Shown: in pieces, positions 7,295 through 16,448 of the stretch
Numbering within the stretch: position 1 is the stretch's first letter
How the letters are laid out: each line of letters begins with the position of its first letter
From: Acidobacteriaceae bacterium
GTDB taxonomy: Bacteria > Acidobacteriota > Vicinamibacteria > Vicinamibacterales > CAVVIG01
Direction of reading: 5' to 3'
Assembly (NCBI GenBank): GCA_031274845.1
Contig: JAISPN010000001.1
Span: 1 to 22,162, forward strand
DNA length: 22,162 bases
Program-made: the position numbers and the translations under genes
Notes under the pieces: generated by a model
What the model was told of the DNA's origin: nothing
The model's database searches: none
Seen by the model: only the letters and a program-made list of their open reading frames with translations

Positions 7295-8780
7295 TCGTCA
7301 CTTCTTTCCCGAGCGTCGTTCGCAAATCGCGCAGCACGCCTGATTCCTCTTCCGTGAACGCGCGGGCGATCTCGGGGTTGACGCGCAGCAGCAAACGGTA
7401 GCCGTTCAAATCCGAGCTGACCTTCTTCACCTCGCTCAAAATCTCGTAGCAGATCGTCGCGGTCGACTTGATCACGCCGGTGCCGGAACAGTACGGGCAC
7501 GGCTCCGTCATCACCCGTTCGAGGCTTTGCTTCACGCGCTTGCGCGTGATGATGATGAGGCCGAAGTCCGACACTTGCAGCGCCTTGGACGGCGAGCGAT
7601 CTTTCTTTAGCTCCAGTTCCACCGCCTGCAGCACCTTCTGCCGGTTCTTCTTCTCCTCCATGTCGATGAAGTCGAGCACGATGATGCCGCCCAGATCGCG
7701 CAACCGGATCTGGCGCACAATCTCCTTCACCGCTTCGAGGTTCGTCTTGACGATGGTGTCTTCGAGACGTCCGGCGGATTTTTTACCGACGTAGCGGCCG
7801 GTGTTGACATCGATCGCCACCAGCGCTTCGGTCTGGTTGATCACAATCGATCCGCCCGACTTCAGCCACACCTTGCTCTTGAGCGCCTTGTCAATTTCGG
7901 TCTGCACGCCGTACTCCTCGAAGATCGGGTACGGCTTGGTGTAGAGCTTCACCTTCGAGGCAAGCCCGGGCAGGATACGTTCGACCGTATCGATGACACG
8001 CTGGTACTCCTGCGCGTTATCGATCCGGATCGCCTGAAAATCGTCGGTGAGCAGATCGCGCAGCAGCTTGCCGACGACGTTCTGCTCGCAGTACACAATC
8101 GCCGGCGCGCGCGACGATTCCATCTTCTGGCGGATGCCGGTCCAGATCTCGTGGAACGCTTCGAGATCGCTGACGATGTCTTCCTTCGGCCGTCCCGAGG
8201 CCGCGGTGCGGATGATGACGCCGCCGGTGAACCCGTGCGACTCGCGGAACTCGCGGACGATGCCGCGCAGACGCGCCCGCTCTTCGCGCGATTCAATCTT
8301 GCGCGACACGCCAACGTGGTCGACCGTCGGCATGAAGACGAGGAAGCGTCCCGGCATCGTGACGTGCGAGGTGAGCCGCGCCCCCTTCGTGCCGAGCGGC
8401 TCCTTGACGACTTGCACGAGAATTTCCTGTCCTTCCTTGAGCAGTTCCTCGATCTTGAGTTGCTGACGCGCTTCCCGCGCCTCGCGCGATTCGCGCGGCG
8501 CCCCCTCCGGCTTGTCGTCATCGTCGCCAGAGAGTTTCTCGAACTCCATCATCGTGTCGATGACTTCACCGACGTAGAGAAACCCGTCGCGTTCGAGACC
8601 GATGTCGATGAAGGACGATTGCATGCCGGGAAGAACTTTCGAGACCCGGCCCTTGTAGACGTTACCGACGACGCCGCGCGATCGCTCGCGCTCCACGAAG
8701 ACTTCCGACACCTGGTCGTCTTCGAGAATCGCCACCATCGTTTCGTGGCTGTTGGTGGAGACGATCATCTCCTTGTTCAT
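7242..8780 (-). CDS. rng: Ribonuclease E/G family endoribonuclease
   Basis: Single-strand-specific endoribonuclease for rRNA maturation and mRNA turnover. The 512-residue length is RNase G-like (no long C-terminal scaffold as in RNase E). An S1 domain spans about 37-140 and is interrupted at about 84-108 by a charged stretch (DDDD, then Arg/Glu-rich). The catalytic Mg2+ aspartates are Asp324 (AIDVNTGRY) and Asp370 (VLDFIDM), and the zinc-link motif CPYCSGTG is at 428-435. The ATG at 8780 follows a strong GGAGGGAG. It is the last gene of the mre operon, 34 nt after rodA, a placement common for rng near mreBCD. A 16-bp palindrome lies directly before its ribosome-binding site. Confidence 0.96.
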   Translation of the reverse strand: MNKEMIVSTNSHETMVAILEDDQVSEVFVERERSRGVVGNVYKGRVSKVLPGMQSSFIDIGLERDGFLYVGEVIDTMMEFEKLSGDDDDKPEGAPRESREAREARQQLKIEELLKEGQEILVQVVKEPLGTKGARLTSHVTMPGRFLVFMPTVDHVGVSRKIESREERARLRGIVREFRESHGFTGGVIIRTAASGRPKEDIVSDLEAFHEIWTGIRQKMESSRAPAIVYCEQNVVGKLLRDLLTDDFQAIRIDNAQEYQRVIDTVERILPGLASKVKLYTKPYPIFEEYGVQTEIDKALKSKVWLKSGGSIVINQTEALVAIDVNTGRYVGKKSAGRLEDTIVKTNLEAVKEIVRQIRLRDLGGIIVLDFIDMEEKKNRQKVLQAVELELKKDRSPSKALQVSDFGLIIITRKRVKQSLERVMTEPCPYCSGTGVIKSTATICYEILSEVKKVSSDLNGYRLLLRVNPEIARAFTEEESGVLRDLRTTLGKEVTIKPDVQLHHEQFDVMAV

Positions 8781-8794
8781 TCGCGAACTCCCTC

Positions 8795-8810
8795 CGGGCG
8801 CGCGCGCCCG
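8795..8810 (-). repeat. Perfect 16-bp GC palindrome between rodA and rng
   Basis: CGGGCGCGCGCGCCCG is fully self-complementary and fills about half of the 34-nt rodA-rng gap, ending right before the GGAGGG ribosome-binding site of rng. In the polycistronic mRNA it can form a 6-bp stem with a 4-nt loop. No T-run follows, so it is not an intrinsic terminator. Confidence 0.7.
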
Positions 8811-8814
8811 TCAA

Positions 8815-9915
8815 TTAGTTCGTGAATCTGCGCATCCGCACGTTGAGCACCAGCCCGAATGCCGCGAGCGTGGCGATCATCGACGAGCCCCCGTAACTCA
8901 TGAGCGGCAGCGTCAGCCCTTTCACGGGCGCGAGGCCTGCCGACATGGTGATGTTGTAGACCACCTGAAAGGTAAAGCTGGCTAAGACACCAATCACGAG
9001 ATACGAGCCGAGGCGATCCTTGGCCAAGCGGGCCGCCTCGATCGAGCGCAGAATCACGAATAGATATAAACCGAGCGCCACCAGGACGCCGGCAAACCCT
9101 TGTTCCTCGGCCAGCACCGAGAAAATAAAGTCGTTGTCCACTTCGGGCAGGAACCGCAGTTGGCCCTGGGTTCCCTGCTTGAATCCCTTTCCCGACAACC
9201 CGCCCGATCCGACCGTGATGCGCGCCTGGATCTGCTGGTAGCCAGCGCCCTTCGCATCCTGAGACGGATCGATAAACGTCACGATTCTCGATTTCTGATA
9301 ATCCTTGAGCGCAAACTTCCACGCGACCGGAGCCACGAGGACACACGCGAGCAGCATGATGCCGAGGATGCGCATCTGCATCCCGGCCAGATAGGCCACC
9401 GCCAGAAAGATCGGCAAGAGCGTCACCGCCGTGCCGAGATCGGGTTCTCTGGCAATGAGCAAGAAGGGCAGCAAGGTCAGCCCTGCCGCCACGAGGAGAT
9501 CGGTGCGCTGTGGCGCGCCGCGGTTGTCGCCAAAATATTTCGCGAGCACGAGCGCGACGCCAATCTTCGCAAACTCGGAGGGCTGCAGATTGAAGCTCCC
9601 GAGATCGATCCAGCGGCGCGCCCCCTTGCCTTCGTGCCCGATGCCCGGGATGAGCACCGCCAGCAGGATGACCACCATCGCAATGTAGAAGAGGTGCGAC
9701 TTATCGGTGAAATTGCGGTAGTCGAACGTCACCGTCACCAGCATCGCCATCAGTCCGAGACCGATCGCGTAGAGCTGGACGATGTAGCGATGCGACGATC
9801 CGTGGCTGGGATCGAAGGTCGCGCTGTAGATCGTCGTCGAGCCGAGCGCGCAGAGCGCGAGCAGCGCAATCAGGAGCGCCCAGTCGAGATGATGGTAAAG
9901 CCGTCGTTCGAACAC
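8815..9915 (-). CDS. rodA: Peptidoglycan glycosyltransferase RodA (SEDS family)
   Basis: Polytopic inner-membrane glycosyltransferase that polymerises lipid II in the elongasome with PBP2. At 366 residues with about ten hydrophobic segments it has the expected size. SEDS motifs: GARRWIDLG (98-106), LQPSEFAKI (110-118, Glu114), REPDLGTA (156-163), FLPEVDNDFIFSVLAEE (255-271, with the essential loop Asp at 262) and SYGGSSM (340-346). Glu114 and Asp262 fall at the same numbers as the functional residues of E. coli RodA. The start is GTG at 9915, 22 nt after the PBP2 stop; an in-frame TAG lies just upstream, so no longer form exists. The best ribosome-binding site (GGAAGG) is unusually far, about 15 nt. 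Confidence 0.97.
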   Translation of the reverse strand: MFERRLYHHLDWALLIALLALCALGSTTIYSATFDPSHGSSHRYIVQLYAIGLGLMAMLVTVTFDYRNFTDKSHLFYIAMVVILLAVLIPGIGHEGKGARRWIDLGSFNLQPSEFAKIGVALVLAKYFGDNRGAPQRTDLLVAAGLTLLPFLLIAREPDLGTAVTLLPIFLAVAYLAGMQMRILGIMLLACVLVAPVAWKFALKDYQKSRIVTFIDPSQDAKGAGYQQIQARITVGSGGLSGKGFKQGTQGQLRFLPEVDNDFIFSVLAEEQGFAGVLVALGLYLFVILRSIEAARLAKDRLGSYLVIGVLASFTFQVVYNITMSAGLAPVKGLTLPLMSYGGSSMIATLAAFGLVLNVRMRRFTN

Positions 9916-9937
9916 GAGTGCTGGATTCTACCTTCCG

Positions 9938-11833
9938 CTACTCGGCACGGCCGCTTTCGGTGCCTTGCCGACGCGCCATCGGGTCCGACATATCGAGGTG
10001 CAAATCCGTCGGCGGCGGCGGCAACGGGCGGCCGTCCTGTTTCGCAAAAAATGTATCGAGGATGTGATGCGCGATGCGCGCGGCATTGCCACCATGAATC
10101 CCATGCTCGGCAAAGACCACGCCCGCGATCTGCGGGTTGTCGCGTGGCGCGAAGAACACGAACCAGCCGTGATCGCGCAAATTCTTCGTCGTCCGCGCCT
10201 GCGCGCGGCCGGTGTTCGAGATGACTTGCGCCGTGCCGGTCTTGCCCGACACGTCGCGGCCGGCAATGCGCGCCGTCCCGCCGGTCCCCGCGCCGTTGAC
10301 GACCATCCACATCCCATCACGGATGGCTTGCAGCTTCTCCGGATCGATGTCGATGGTGGACTGTGGCGGCGGGGTCGGCGCCGGGGTCCAGCCGTTCCCG
10401 TCGTCAATCGCCTTGAGCAGGTGCGGCGTGACACGCGTGCCGCCGTTGGCGAGCGTCGCCATGTACACCGCCAGCGACACTGGCGTCACCGAGACCTGCC
10501 CCTGACCGATCGCTACTGAAATGGTCTCGCCCGCGTACCACTTCTGCCCCAGCTTCTCGCGCTTCCACTCCGTGGAGGGGACGAGCCCTTGTACCTCATT
10601 TGGCAGATCGATTCCGCTCTTCACGCCGAGGCCAAGGAGCGTCGCCCACTTGTTGATCTTGTCCACGCCGAGCATGTTGCCCACGGTGTAGAAGTAGACG
10701 TCACACGATTTTTCAATCGCGTGCCGCATGTCGATGGCGCCGTGACCGCCCGCCGCCGAGCACTTGAACTCGCGCCCATAGAAGTTGGCGTGCCCGGGGC
10801 AGTACACCTTGAAATCCGGCGTGACGATCCCCTCTTCGAGCGCCGCGAGCGCGACCGCCATCTTGAACGTCGAACCGGGCGAGTACCGCCCTTGAATGGC
10901 GCGATCGCTCAACGGACGCAGTTCGTCGGTGTTGAGCGACGCCCACGTCGCGCGATCGATGCCTGCCGCGAACGCGTTCGGATCGTACGCGGGCAGGCTC
11001 GTCAGCGCGAGCACCGCGCCATCCTTCGGTTGCAGGATCACCGCCGCGCCATTGAACGGCGTCGCCTTGAACGCGTCATCGACCGCTTTCTGGAGATCGA
11101 GATCGATCGTGAGCTGCACGCGCCGGCCTTCCACCGGACTCTCTTCGTCGAGCGTGCGAATTTCGCGTCCCACGCTGTTGACGACGACGCGGCGCGCGCC
11201 ATCGGTGCCCATGAGCAGTTGGTTGTAGATCTTCTCGATGCCCGATTGTCCGACGATGTCGCCGCTCTTCGCCGCCCCGTCAGCGACATCGCGATCGCTG
11301 ACTTCGCCCACGTAGCCAAACAGGTGCGCCGCCATCGATTCCGCCGGATATTGCCGCGTCGGCACTTCCATGATGACGACGCCCTGCAGTTCCGTATCGA
11401 GCCGCCGCGCGCTGACCGCCGCGACCTGCGCGAGCGAGGCATCCTGAAGAATCGTGATCGGGCGGTACGCAGGTTCACGGCGATGGCGATCGACAATCTC
11501 GCGCACGCTCGCTTCAGGCACTTTCAGCGCAGCCGCCAGCAGTTGAATCGTGTGGTCGAGATCTTTGGTGTGCTCGCGGTCGATGGAAATGCTGTACGAG
11601 TGACGGTTGACCACCAGCACCTGCATGTCGCGATCGAAGACGATGCCGCGCGGCGCGCGTAACGCAAGCGTGCGCTGATGGTTGTTCTCGGCCATCTCCT
11701 CGAACTTCTCGTGCTGCACGATCTGCAGCACCCAGAAGCAGAGTCCCAGGATCGCAAACACGACGAAGAGCAGCGTCTGCAAAATCTGCAAACGGCTGCC
11801 CACACGGCGTCGATCTTCAGTGGCGACCATCAC
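9938..11833 (-). CDS. mrdA: Penicillin-binding protein 2 (elongasome transpeptidase)
   Basis: Class B PBP cross-linking peptidoglycan during elongation, partner of RodA. These 631 residues contain a short cytoplasmic N-terminus, one membrane segment at about 18-40, a PBP dimer/pedestal domain (about 55-225) and the transpeptidase domain. Catalytic motifs: S321-TFK324 (nucleophile Ser321), S376-C-D378, and KTG at 531-533 in SGKTGTAQ. Cys345, Cys358, His364 and Cys377 align in spacing with the zinc site reported for E. coli PBP2. The C-terminal 50 residues are Pro/Arg-rich. The start is GTG 11833 or the adjacent ATG 11830; an in-frame TGA lies 12 nt before the GTG and there is no clear ribosome-binding site. 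It begins about 40 nt after mreD. Confidence 0.97.
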   Translation of the reverse strand: MMVATEDRRRVGSRLQILQTLLFVVFAILGLCFWVLQIVQHEKFEEMAENNHQRTLALRAPRGIVFDRDMQVLVVNRHSYSISIDREHTKDLDHTIQLLAAALKVPEASVREIVDRHRREPAYRPITILQDASLAQVAAVSARRLDTELQGVVIMEVPTRQYPAESMAAHLFGYVGEVSDRDVADGAAKSGDIVGQSGIEKIYNQLLMGTDGARRVVVNSVGREIRTLDEESPVEGRRVQLTIDLDLQKAVDDAFKATPFNGAAVILQPKDGAVLALTSLPAYDPNAFAAGIDRATWASLNTDELRPLSDRAIQGRYSPGSTFKMAVALAALEEGIVTPDFKVYCPGHANFYGREFKCSAAGGHGAIDMRHAIEKSCDVYFYTVGNMLGVDKINKWATLLGLGVKSGIDLPNEVQGLVPSTEWKREKLGQKWYAGETISVAIGQGQVSVTPVSLAVYMATLANGGTRVTPHLLKAIDDGNGWTPAPTPPPQSTIDIDPEKLQAIRDGMWMVVNGAGTGGTARIAGRDVSGKTGTAQVISNTGRAQARTTKNLRDHGWFVFFAPRDNPQIAGVVFAEHGIHGGNAARIAHHILDTFFAKQDGRPLPPPPTDLHLDMSDPMARRQGTESGRAE

Positions 11834-11873
11834 GTCAAATCATCACATTAAAGGAGTGGCGTCCCAAGGGGTT

Positions 11874-12380
11874 TTAGTGGCGTGGTCCCCGTCCCGCGCG
11901 TCGGCGTTCGATGGCGCCGGGCAGGAATTCGCCGAGAGCAAACACCAGCGTCCCGATGACGGCGGTCGCGAGCGCCTGCCCCAGCACGCCCGACGGCGAC
12001 CACTCGAAGGTCCTGAGACCGAGCAGCACATAGAGGCCCATGAACAGGATCGAGTGCAGCAGCGACCCGAGGAAAAACACGACGAAGCGCGACGGCGACT
12101 GCGCGACGATGAACTGCGTGCCGACGATGCCAGCGAGAAACCCGACGATGGTTTTCGAAAGACCACCGATGCCGATCACGCCGCTGCCGAGCGCATCTTG
12201 CACGAGGCCAGCCACCGTCCCCGCCCACAACCCGGACAACGGACCGTCAGCCAGCGCCGCATACATCACCGCCACCAGCACGAAATCGACGACGACCCGT
12301 CCGCCAGCCAGATACCGGGCCAATGTCGTCTGGACGACGAGGGCCACGACGATGCCGACGCCCAGCCGCAGCGCTTTCAC
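11874..12380 (-). CDS. mreD: Rod shape-determining protein MreD
   Basis: Small polytopic inner-membrane component of the elongasome (168 residues; family about 160-170). Most of the chain is hydrophobic, with about five membrane segments and a basic C-terminus. GLWAGTVAGLVQDALGSG (50-67) matches the conserved MreD block of the form GxxxGxxxDxxxG. The GTG at 12380 overlaps the mreC stop by 4 nt (GTGA), implying coupled translation. Identity rests on this motif together with the position between mreC and mrdA. Confidence 0.94.
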   Translation of the reverse strand: MKALRLGVGIVVALVVQTTLARYLAGGRVVVDFVLVAVMYAALADGPLSGLWAGTVAGLVQDALGSGVIGIGGLSKTIVGFLAGIVGTQFIVAQSPSRFVVFFLGSLLHSILFMGLYVLLGLRTFEWSPSGVLGQALATAVIGTLVFALGEFLPGAIERRRAGRGPRH

Positions 12381-13210
12381 CGCTTGGGGTCCTCCGGCGG
12401 TTCGGTCTTGACGACGAGCACATCTTCAATGCTCGAAAAATCCACCGACGGTTTGACGAGAATCTGGCGGTACGCGCCGCCGCTTTTCTCCACCGATTCC
12501 ACCCGGCCGATGACGAACCCTTTGGGATAGATGCCGTCGATCCCCGCCGTCACGACCGTGTCGCCGACCACCACATCGGACACCTCGGAAACGTAGTCCA
12601 TGCGCAGCAGATCGCCGGCATATCCCACCACCACGCCTTGCGCGCGCGACCGCTCGATAAGCGCTCCGGCCGCCGCGTTGTGATCGACAAGCAGTTGCAC
12701 TTTGGACGCGCGTTCGCCGGGCACCATGACGCGGCCGACGACGCCGCCCGCGGTGATGACCGCCATGTCCGCCGCCACACCGTCCTGCTTGCCACGGTCG
12801 ATCGTCACGGTGCGGAAATCCGGCGCCGCGCCAGCGGCGATGATCTGCGCGGCCATCGTCTCGAAACCAAACGACTCACGCAGCGAGAGCAACTGTTCGA
12901 GCGCGCGCGTGCGTTGCGCGAGCGCGCGTTCTTCCTGCAGTTGGACTTCCGTGTCGGCGAGTTGAAGACGGAGCGATTCGTTCTCGGCTCGCACGGAGCG
13001 CAGCGCCACATAGCCGCCCCAGAGGTTACGGACGCCGTCAACAATCGACGAGGCGCCGCGCTGTACTTCGGAAAAAAATCCAAACGTCGCGGCTTCGAGC
13101 ACCGGCACCCCGCTCCTGACGTTGACCTGCGCCGAAATCAAGATGACATGCGCGAGCACCACGACGAGGAACAGATATCCAGGACGGAGGCGAGGCAGGG
13201 ACAACGCCAT
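12377..13210 (-). CDS. mreC: Rod shape-determining protein MreC
   Basis: Bitopic periplasmic scaffold linking MreB to PBP2. The 277 residues consist of a membrane segment at about 11-28, a coiled-coil helix rich in Glu/Arg/Leu at about 72-112, then the paired beta-barrel domains. Typical MreC phrases appear: TVTIDRGKQDGV (134-145), AVITAGGVVGRV (149-160) and, late in the chain, GIYPKGFVIGRV. It lies 45 nt after mreB. The ATG at 13210 is the only sensible start; the upstream GAGAG is somewhat distant (about 13 nt). A short charged tail (PPEDPKR) ends the protein. Confidence 0.95.
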   Translation of the reverse strand: MALSLPRLRPGYLFLVVVLAHVILISAQVNVRSGVPVLEAATFGFFSEVQRGASSIVDGVRNLWGGYVALRSVRAENESLRLQLADTEVQLQEERALAQRTRALEQLLSLRESFGFETMAAQIIAAGAAPDFRTVTIDRGKQDGVAADMAVITAGGVVGRVMVPGERASKVQLLVDHNAAAGALIERSRAQGVVVGYAGDLLRMDYVSEVSDVVVGDTVVTAGIDGIYPKGFVIGRVESVEKSGGAYRQILVKPSVDFSSIEDVLVVKTEPPEDPKR

Positions 13211-13255
13211 CGAATGACCGCTCTCTCACCGCAGACCGAGTCGAGACATGCCGGG

Positions 13256-14281
<1,026 letters not shown>

Positions 14282-14293
14282 CAGCGTGTACTC

Positions 14294-14431
14294 CTTAGCG
14301 CACTACCGCGACCGGGTGATGCATCGGCGGAGAGCCCGGCGACTACGAAGAACGATCGCAAGCCTTCGACCTCACGCACGCACACAATAAATTTCCGAGA
14401 CTGGCGCCGTCGCGGACGCGACTGCGCTAAG
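14294..14431 (-). promoter_or_regulatory. mreB leader with a long-range inverted repeat overlapping the ribosome-binding site
   Basis: In the mreB 5' leader, CTTAGCGCA (14431-14423) is perfectly complementary to TGCGCTAAG (14302-14294). The second arm includes the first half of the TAAGGAG ribosome-binding site. A local stem, GTCGC/GCGAC, lies between the two arms. Pairing could limit mreB translation; this is inferred from complementarity only. Confidence 0.35.
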
Positions 14432-14448
14432 TGACTCTGGGAACGGCA

Positions 14449-14457
14449 AATATACCA
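14449..14457 (-). promoter_or_regulatory. Extended -10 promoter of the mre operon
   Basis: TGGTATATT on the minus strand is an extended -10 (TGn plus TATATT, 5/6). The -35 region is poor, as is usual for extended -10 promoters. It would give a leader of roughly 160 nt before the TTG of mreB. Confidence 0.45.
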
Positions 14458-14476
14458 CACCGCCGAAGCTCAAACC

Positions 14477-14506
14477 TTGCGGCGGCGTGAGCGCATGGCA
14501 TAGGAT
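14477..14506 (+). promoter_or_regulatory. Promoter of the ppiD-like gene
   Basis: TTGCGG (14477-14482), 18-bp spacer, TAGGAT (14501-14506). A start near 14513 gives a leader of about 19 nt containing GAGG before the ATG at 14532. This excludes the in-frame GTG at 14487 as the true start, since it lies upstream of the -10 box. Confidence 0.5.
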
Positions 14507-14531
14507 CGTGTGCTTCGAGGACCCTAAGAAA

Positions 14532-16448
14532 ATGACCATGCTCGATCGGATGCGCCGGCACCGGAACTGGCTCAAGTGGAGCCTTGTGCTGGTAGTCCTG
14601 GCTTTCGTAATTTTTTACATTCCTGATTTCCTTCGCGGCACGGGCGCCGTCGCCAACGGCGATGCGGTCGCGGTTGTCGGTGGACAAGAGATCCGCTCCG
14701 AAGAATTCCGGCGGCTGTACCAGATGCAACTGCAGCAGTACCGCACGCAGCTCGGATCGCAGATGAACGAGCAACTGCTCAAGCAGCTCGGGATCGATCA
14801 ACAGATCCTCGCGCAGCTCATCGACGAACGCGCGGCGGTCGCGGAAGCGGAACGTCTCGGCATCAAGGTGACCGATCAGGAAGTCGCGCAGCGGATTTTC
14901 GCGATTCCCGCGTTTCAGGAGAACGGCGCCTTCATCGGCGCGCAGCGCTATCAGCAAGTGTTAGCGTCGCAGCCGGTCCCGCTGAGCGTCAGCGACTTCG
15001 AGGAAAGCGTACGCCGGTCGATTCTCGCCGACAAGCTGCGCACCTCGCTCACCGAGTGGATGGCGATTTCGGATAAGGAGCTCGAACAGGAGTTCCGGCG
15101 CCGGAACGACAAGGTGAAGCTGGCCCTCGTCACCTTCAACCTCGACAGCTATCGCCTGGACGTCACCGCGTCGGACGCCGACGTCGCGTCGTACTTCGAC
15201 GCGCACCAGAGCGACTTCAAGATTCCTGAAAAACGGAAGATCCAGTATCTGCTGATCGATGTCGACGCCATGCGCGAGAAGATCACCATCAGCCAGCAGG
15301 ATCTCGAACGCGCCTACAACGACAACGCCGCGCAGTACTCGACGCCCGAGCAGATTCGCGCGAGCCACATCCTGCTCAAGACCGACGGCAAAGACGACGC
15401 CGCGGTCAAGGCGCAGGCCGAGGACATCCTGAAGCAGGCCCGAGCCGGCGCCGACTTCGCCGCGCTGGCAAAGAAATACTCGCAAGACGACTCGAACGCG
15501 AAAAACGGCGGCGACCTCGACTTCTTCGGCCGCGGCCGGATGGTGCCTGAGTTCGACGCGGCGGCGTTTGCGCTCAAGCCGGGTGAAATCAGCGACCTCG
15601 TGAAGACCCAGTTCGGGTACCACATCATCAAGGTGACCGACAAAAAAGGGGGCATCACCACGCCGTTGGCCGCCGTGAAGGATCAACTCACCGAGCAGCT
15701 TCAGGACGAACGCGCTGCGCGTCAGGCGACGGACATGGCCGCCGCGCTCGAAGCTGACATCAAGAAGCCGGCCGACCTCGACCGCGTCGCCAAGGCACGC
15801 GGCCTGACCGTGGAAGAAACCGGATTCTTCGCGCCAAACGAACCGCTGCTCGGCCTCGGCTCCGCGCCGGAAGTCACCTCACGCGCGTTCCAGATGAACG
15901 TGGGCGATATGTCGGGCGCCTTGCGCACCGGCCGCGGCTACGTGTTCATGACCGTCACCGGGAAACAGGACCCCTACATTCCGAAGCTGGACGAAGTGAA
16001 GGATCAGGTGCGCGACACCGTGATTCGTCAACGGGCGCGCGAGATGTCCGCGCAGAAGGCGGCGGAAGCGGTCGCGAAGTTGAAGAGCGCCGCCGACTTC
16101 GAGAAAGCCGCCAAAGCGGCTGTCCTCGAAGTGCAGACGACGGATTTCCTGACGCACGACTCGCCGATTCCCGACCTTGGCCAGGCGCCGGCGGTGATCG
16201 ATGCGGCGTTCTCGCTGCCTCAGGGCGCGGTGAGCGACCCCATCACCACCGACAACGGCACCGCCATCATCAAGGTGCTCGAAAAGCAGCAAGCGTCACC
16301 GGCCGACATCGCGGCGGCGAAGGAGACGTTGCGCGACGAACTGCTCAACGAGCGGCGCAGCCTCTTCTTCGGGTCGTATATGACGAAGGCGAAGCAGAAC
16401 ATGAAGATTCAGCTCTACCGCGACACTATTCAGCGCGTCGTCGGCTAA
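14532..16448 (+). CDS. ppiD: Membrane-anchored peptidyl-prolyl isomerase/chaperone, PpiD/SurA type
   Basis: Periplasmic foldase tethered to the inner membrane, 638 residues, similar in size to E. coli PpiD. Order: basic N-terminus, one membrane segment at about 16-32, SurA_N-like helical chaperone region (about 48-245), and a complete parvulin domain at about 273-370. The parvulin domain is marked by IRASHILLK, YSQDDSNAKNGGDL, FFGRGRMVPEFD and FGYHIIKV, retaining both conserved histidines. Two further units resembling diverged parvulin folds follow (about 430-505 and 538-610); both contain a LG-AP, AF, G--S and G pattern. The ATG at 14532 was chosen because the earlier in-frame GTG lies upstream of the promoter. 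It converges with sppA, with overlapping stop codons. Confidence 0.9.
   Translation: MTMLDRMRRHRNWLKWSLVLVVLAFVIFYIPDFLRGTGAVANGDAVAVVGGQEIRSEEFRRLYQMQLQQYRTQLGSQMNEQLLKQLGIDQQILAQLIDERAAVAEAERLGIKVTDQEVAQRIFAIPAFQENGAFIGAQRYQQVLASQPVPLSVSDFEESVRRSILADKLRTSLTEWMAISDKELEQEFRRRNDKVKLALVTFNLDSYRLDVTASDADVASYFDAHQSDFKIPEKRKIQYLLIDVDAMREKITISQQDLERAYNDNAAQYSTPEQIRASHILLKTDGKDDAAVKAQAEDILKQARAGADFAALAKKYSQDDSNAKNGGDLDFFGRGRMVPEFDAAAFALKPGEISDLVKTQFGYHIIKVTDKKGGITTPLAAVKDQLTEQLQDERAARQATDMAAALEADIKKPADLDRVAKARGLTVEETGFFAPNEPLLGLGSAPEVTSRAFQMNVGDMSGALRTGRGYVFMTVTGKQDPYIPKLDEVKDQVRDTVIRQRAREMSAQKAAEAVAKLKSAADFEKAAKAAVLEVQTTDFLTHDSPIPDLGQAPAVIDAAFSLPQGAVSDPITTDNGTAIIKVLEKQQASPADIAAAKETLRDELLNERRSLFFGSYMTKAKQNMKIQLYRDTIQRVVG

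Noticed and set aside
11848..11885. 8-bp direct repeat AGTGGCGT at the end of mreD
   Set aside because: Too short and partly coding; expected by chance in a window this size.
14487..14531. Earlier GTG start for the ppiD-like gene
   Set aside because: It lies upstream of the -10 box and adds residues without resemblance to the family; ATG 14532 precedes the basic N-terminus and membrane segment.
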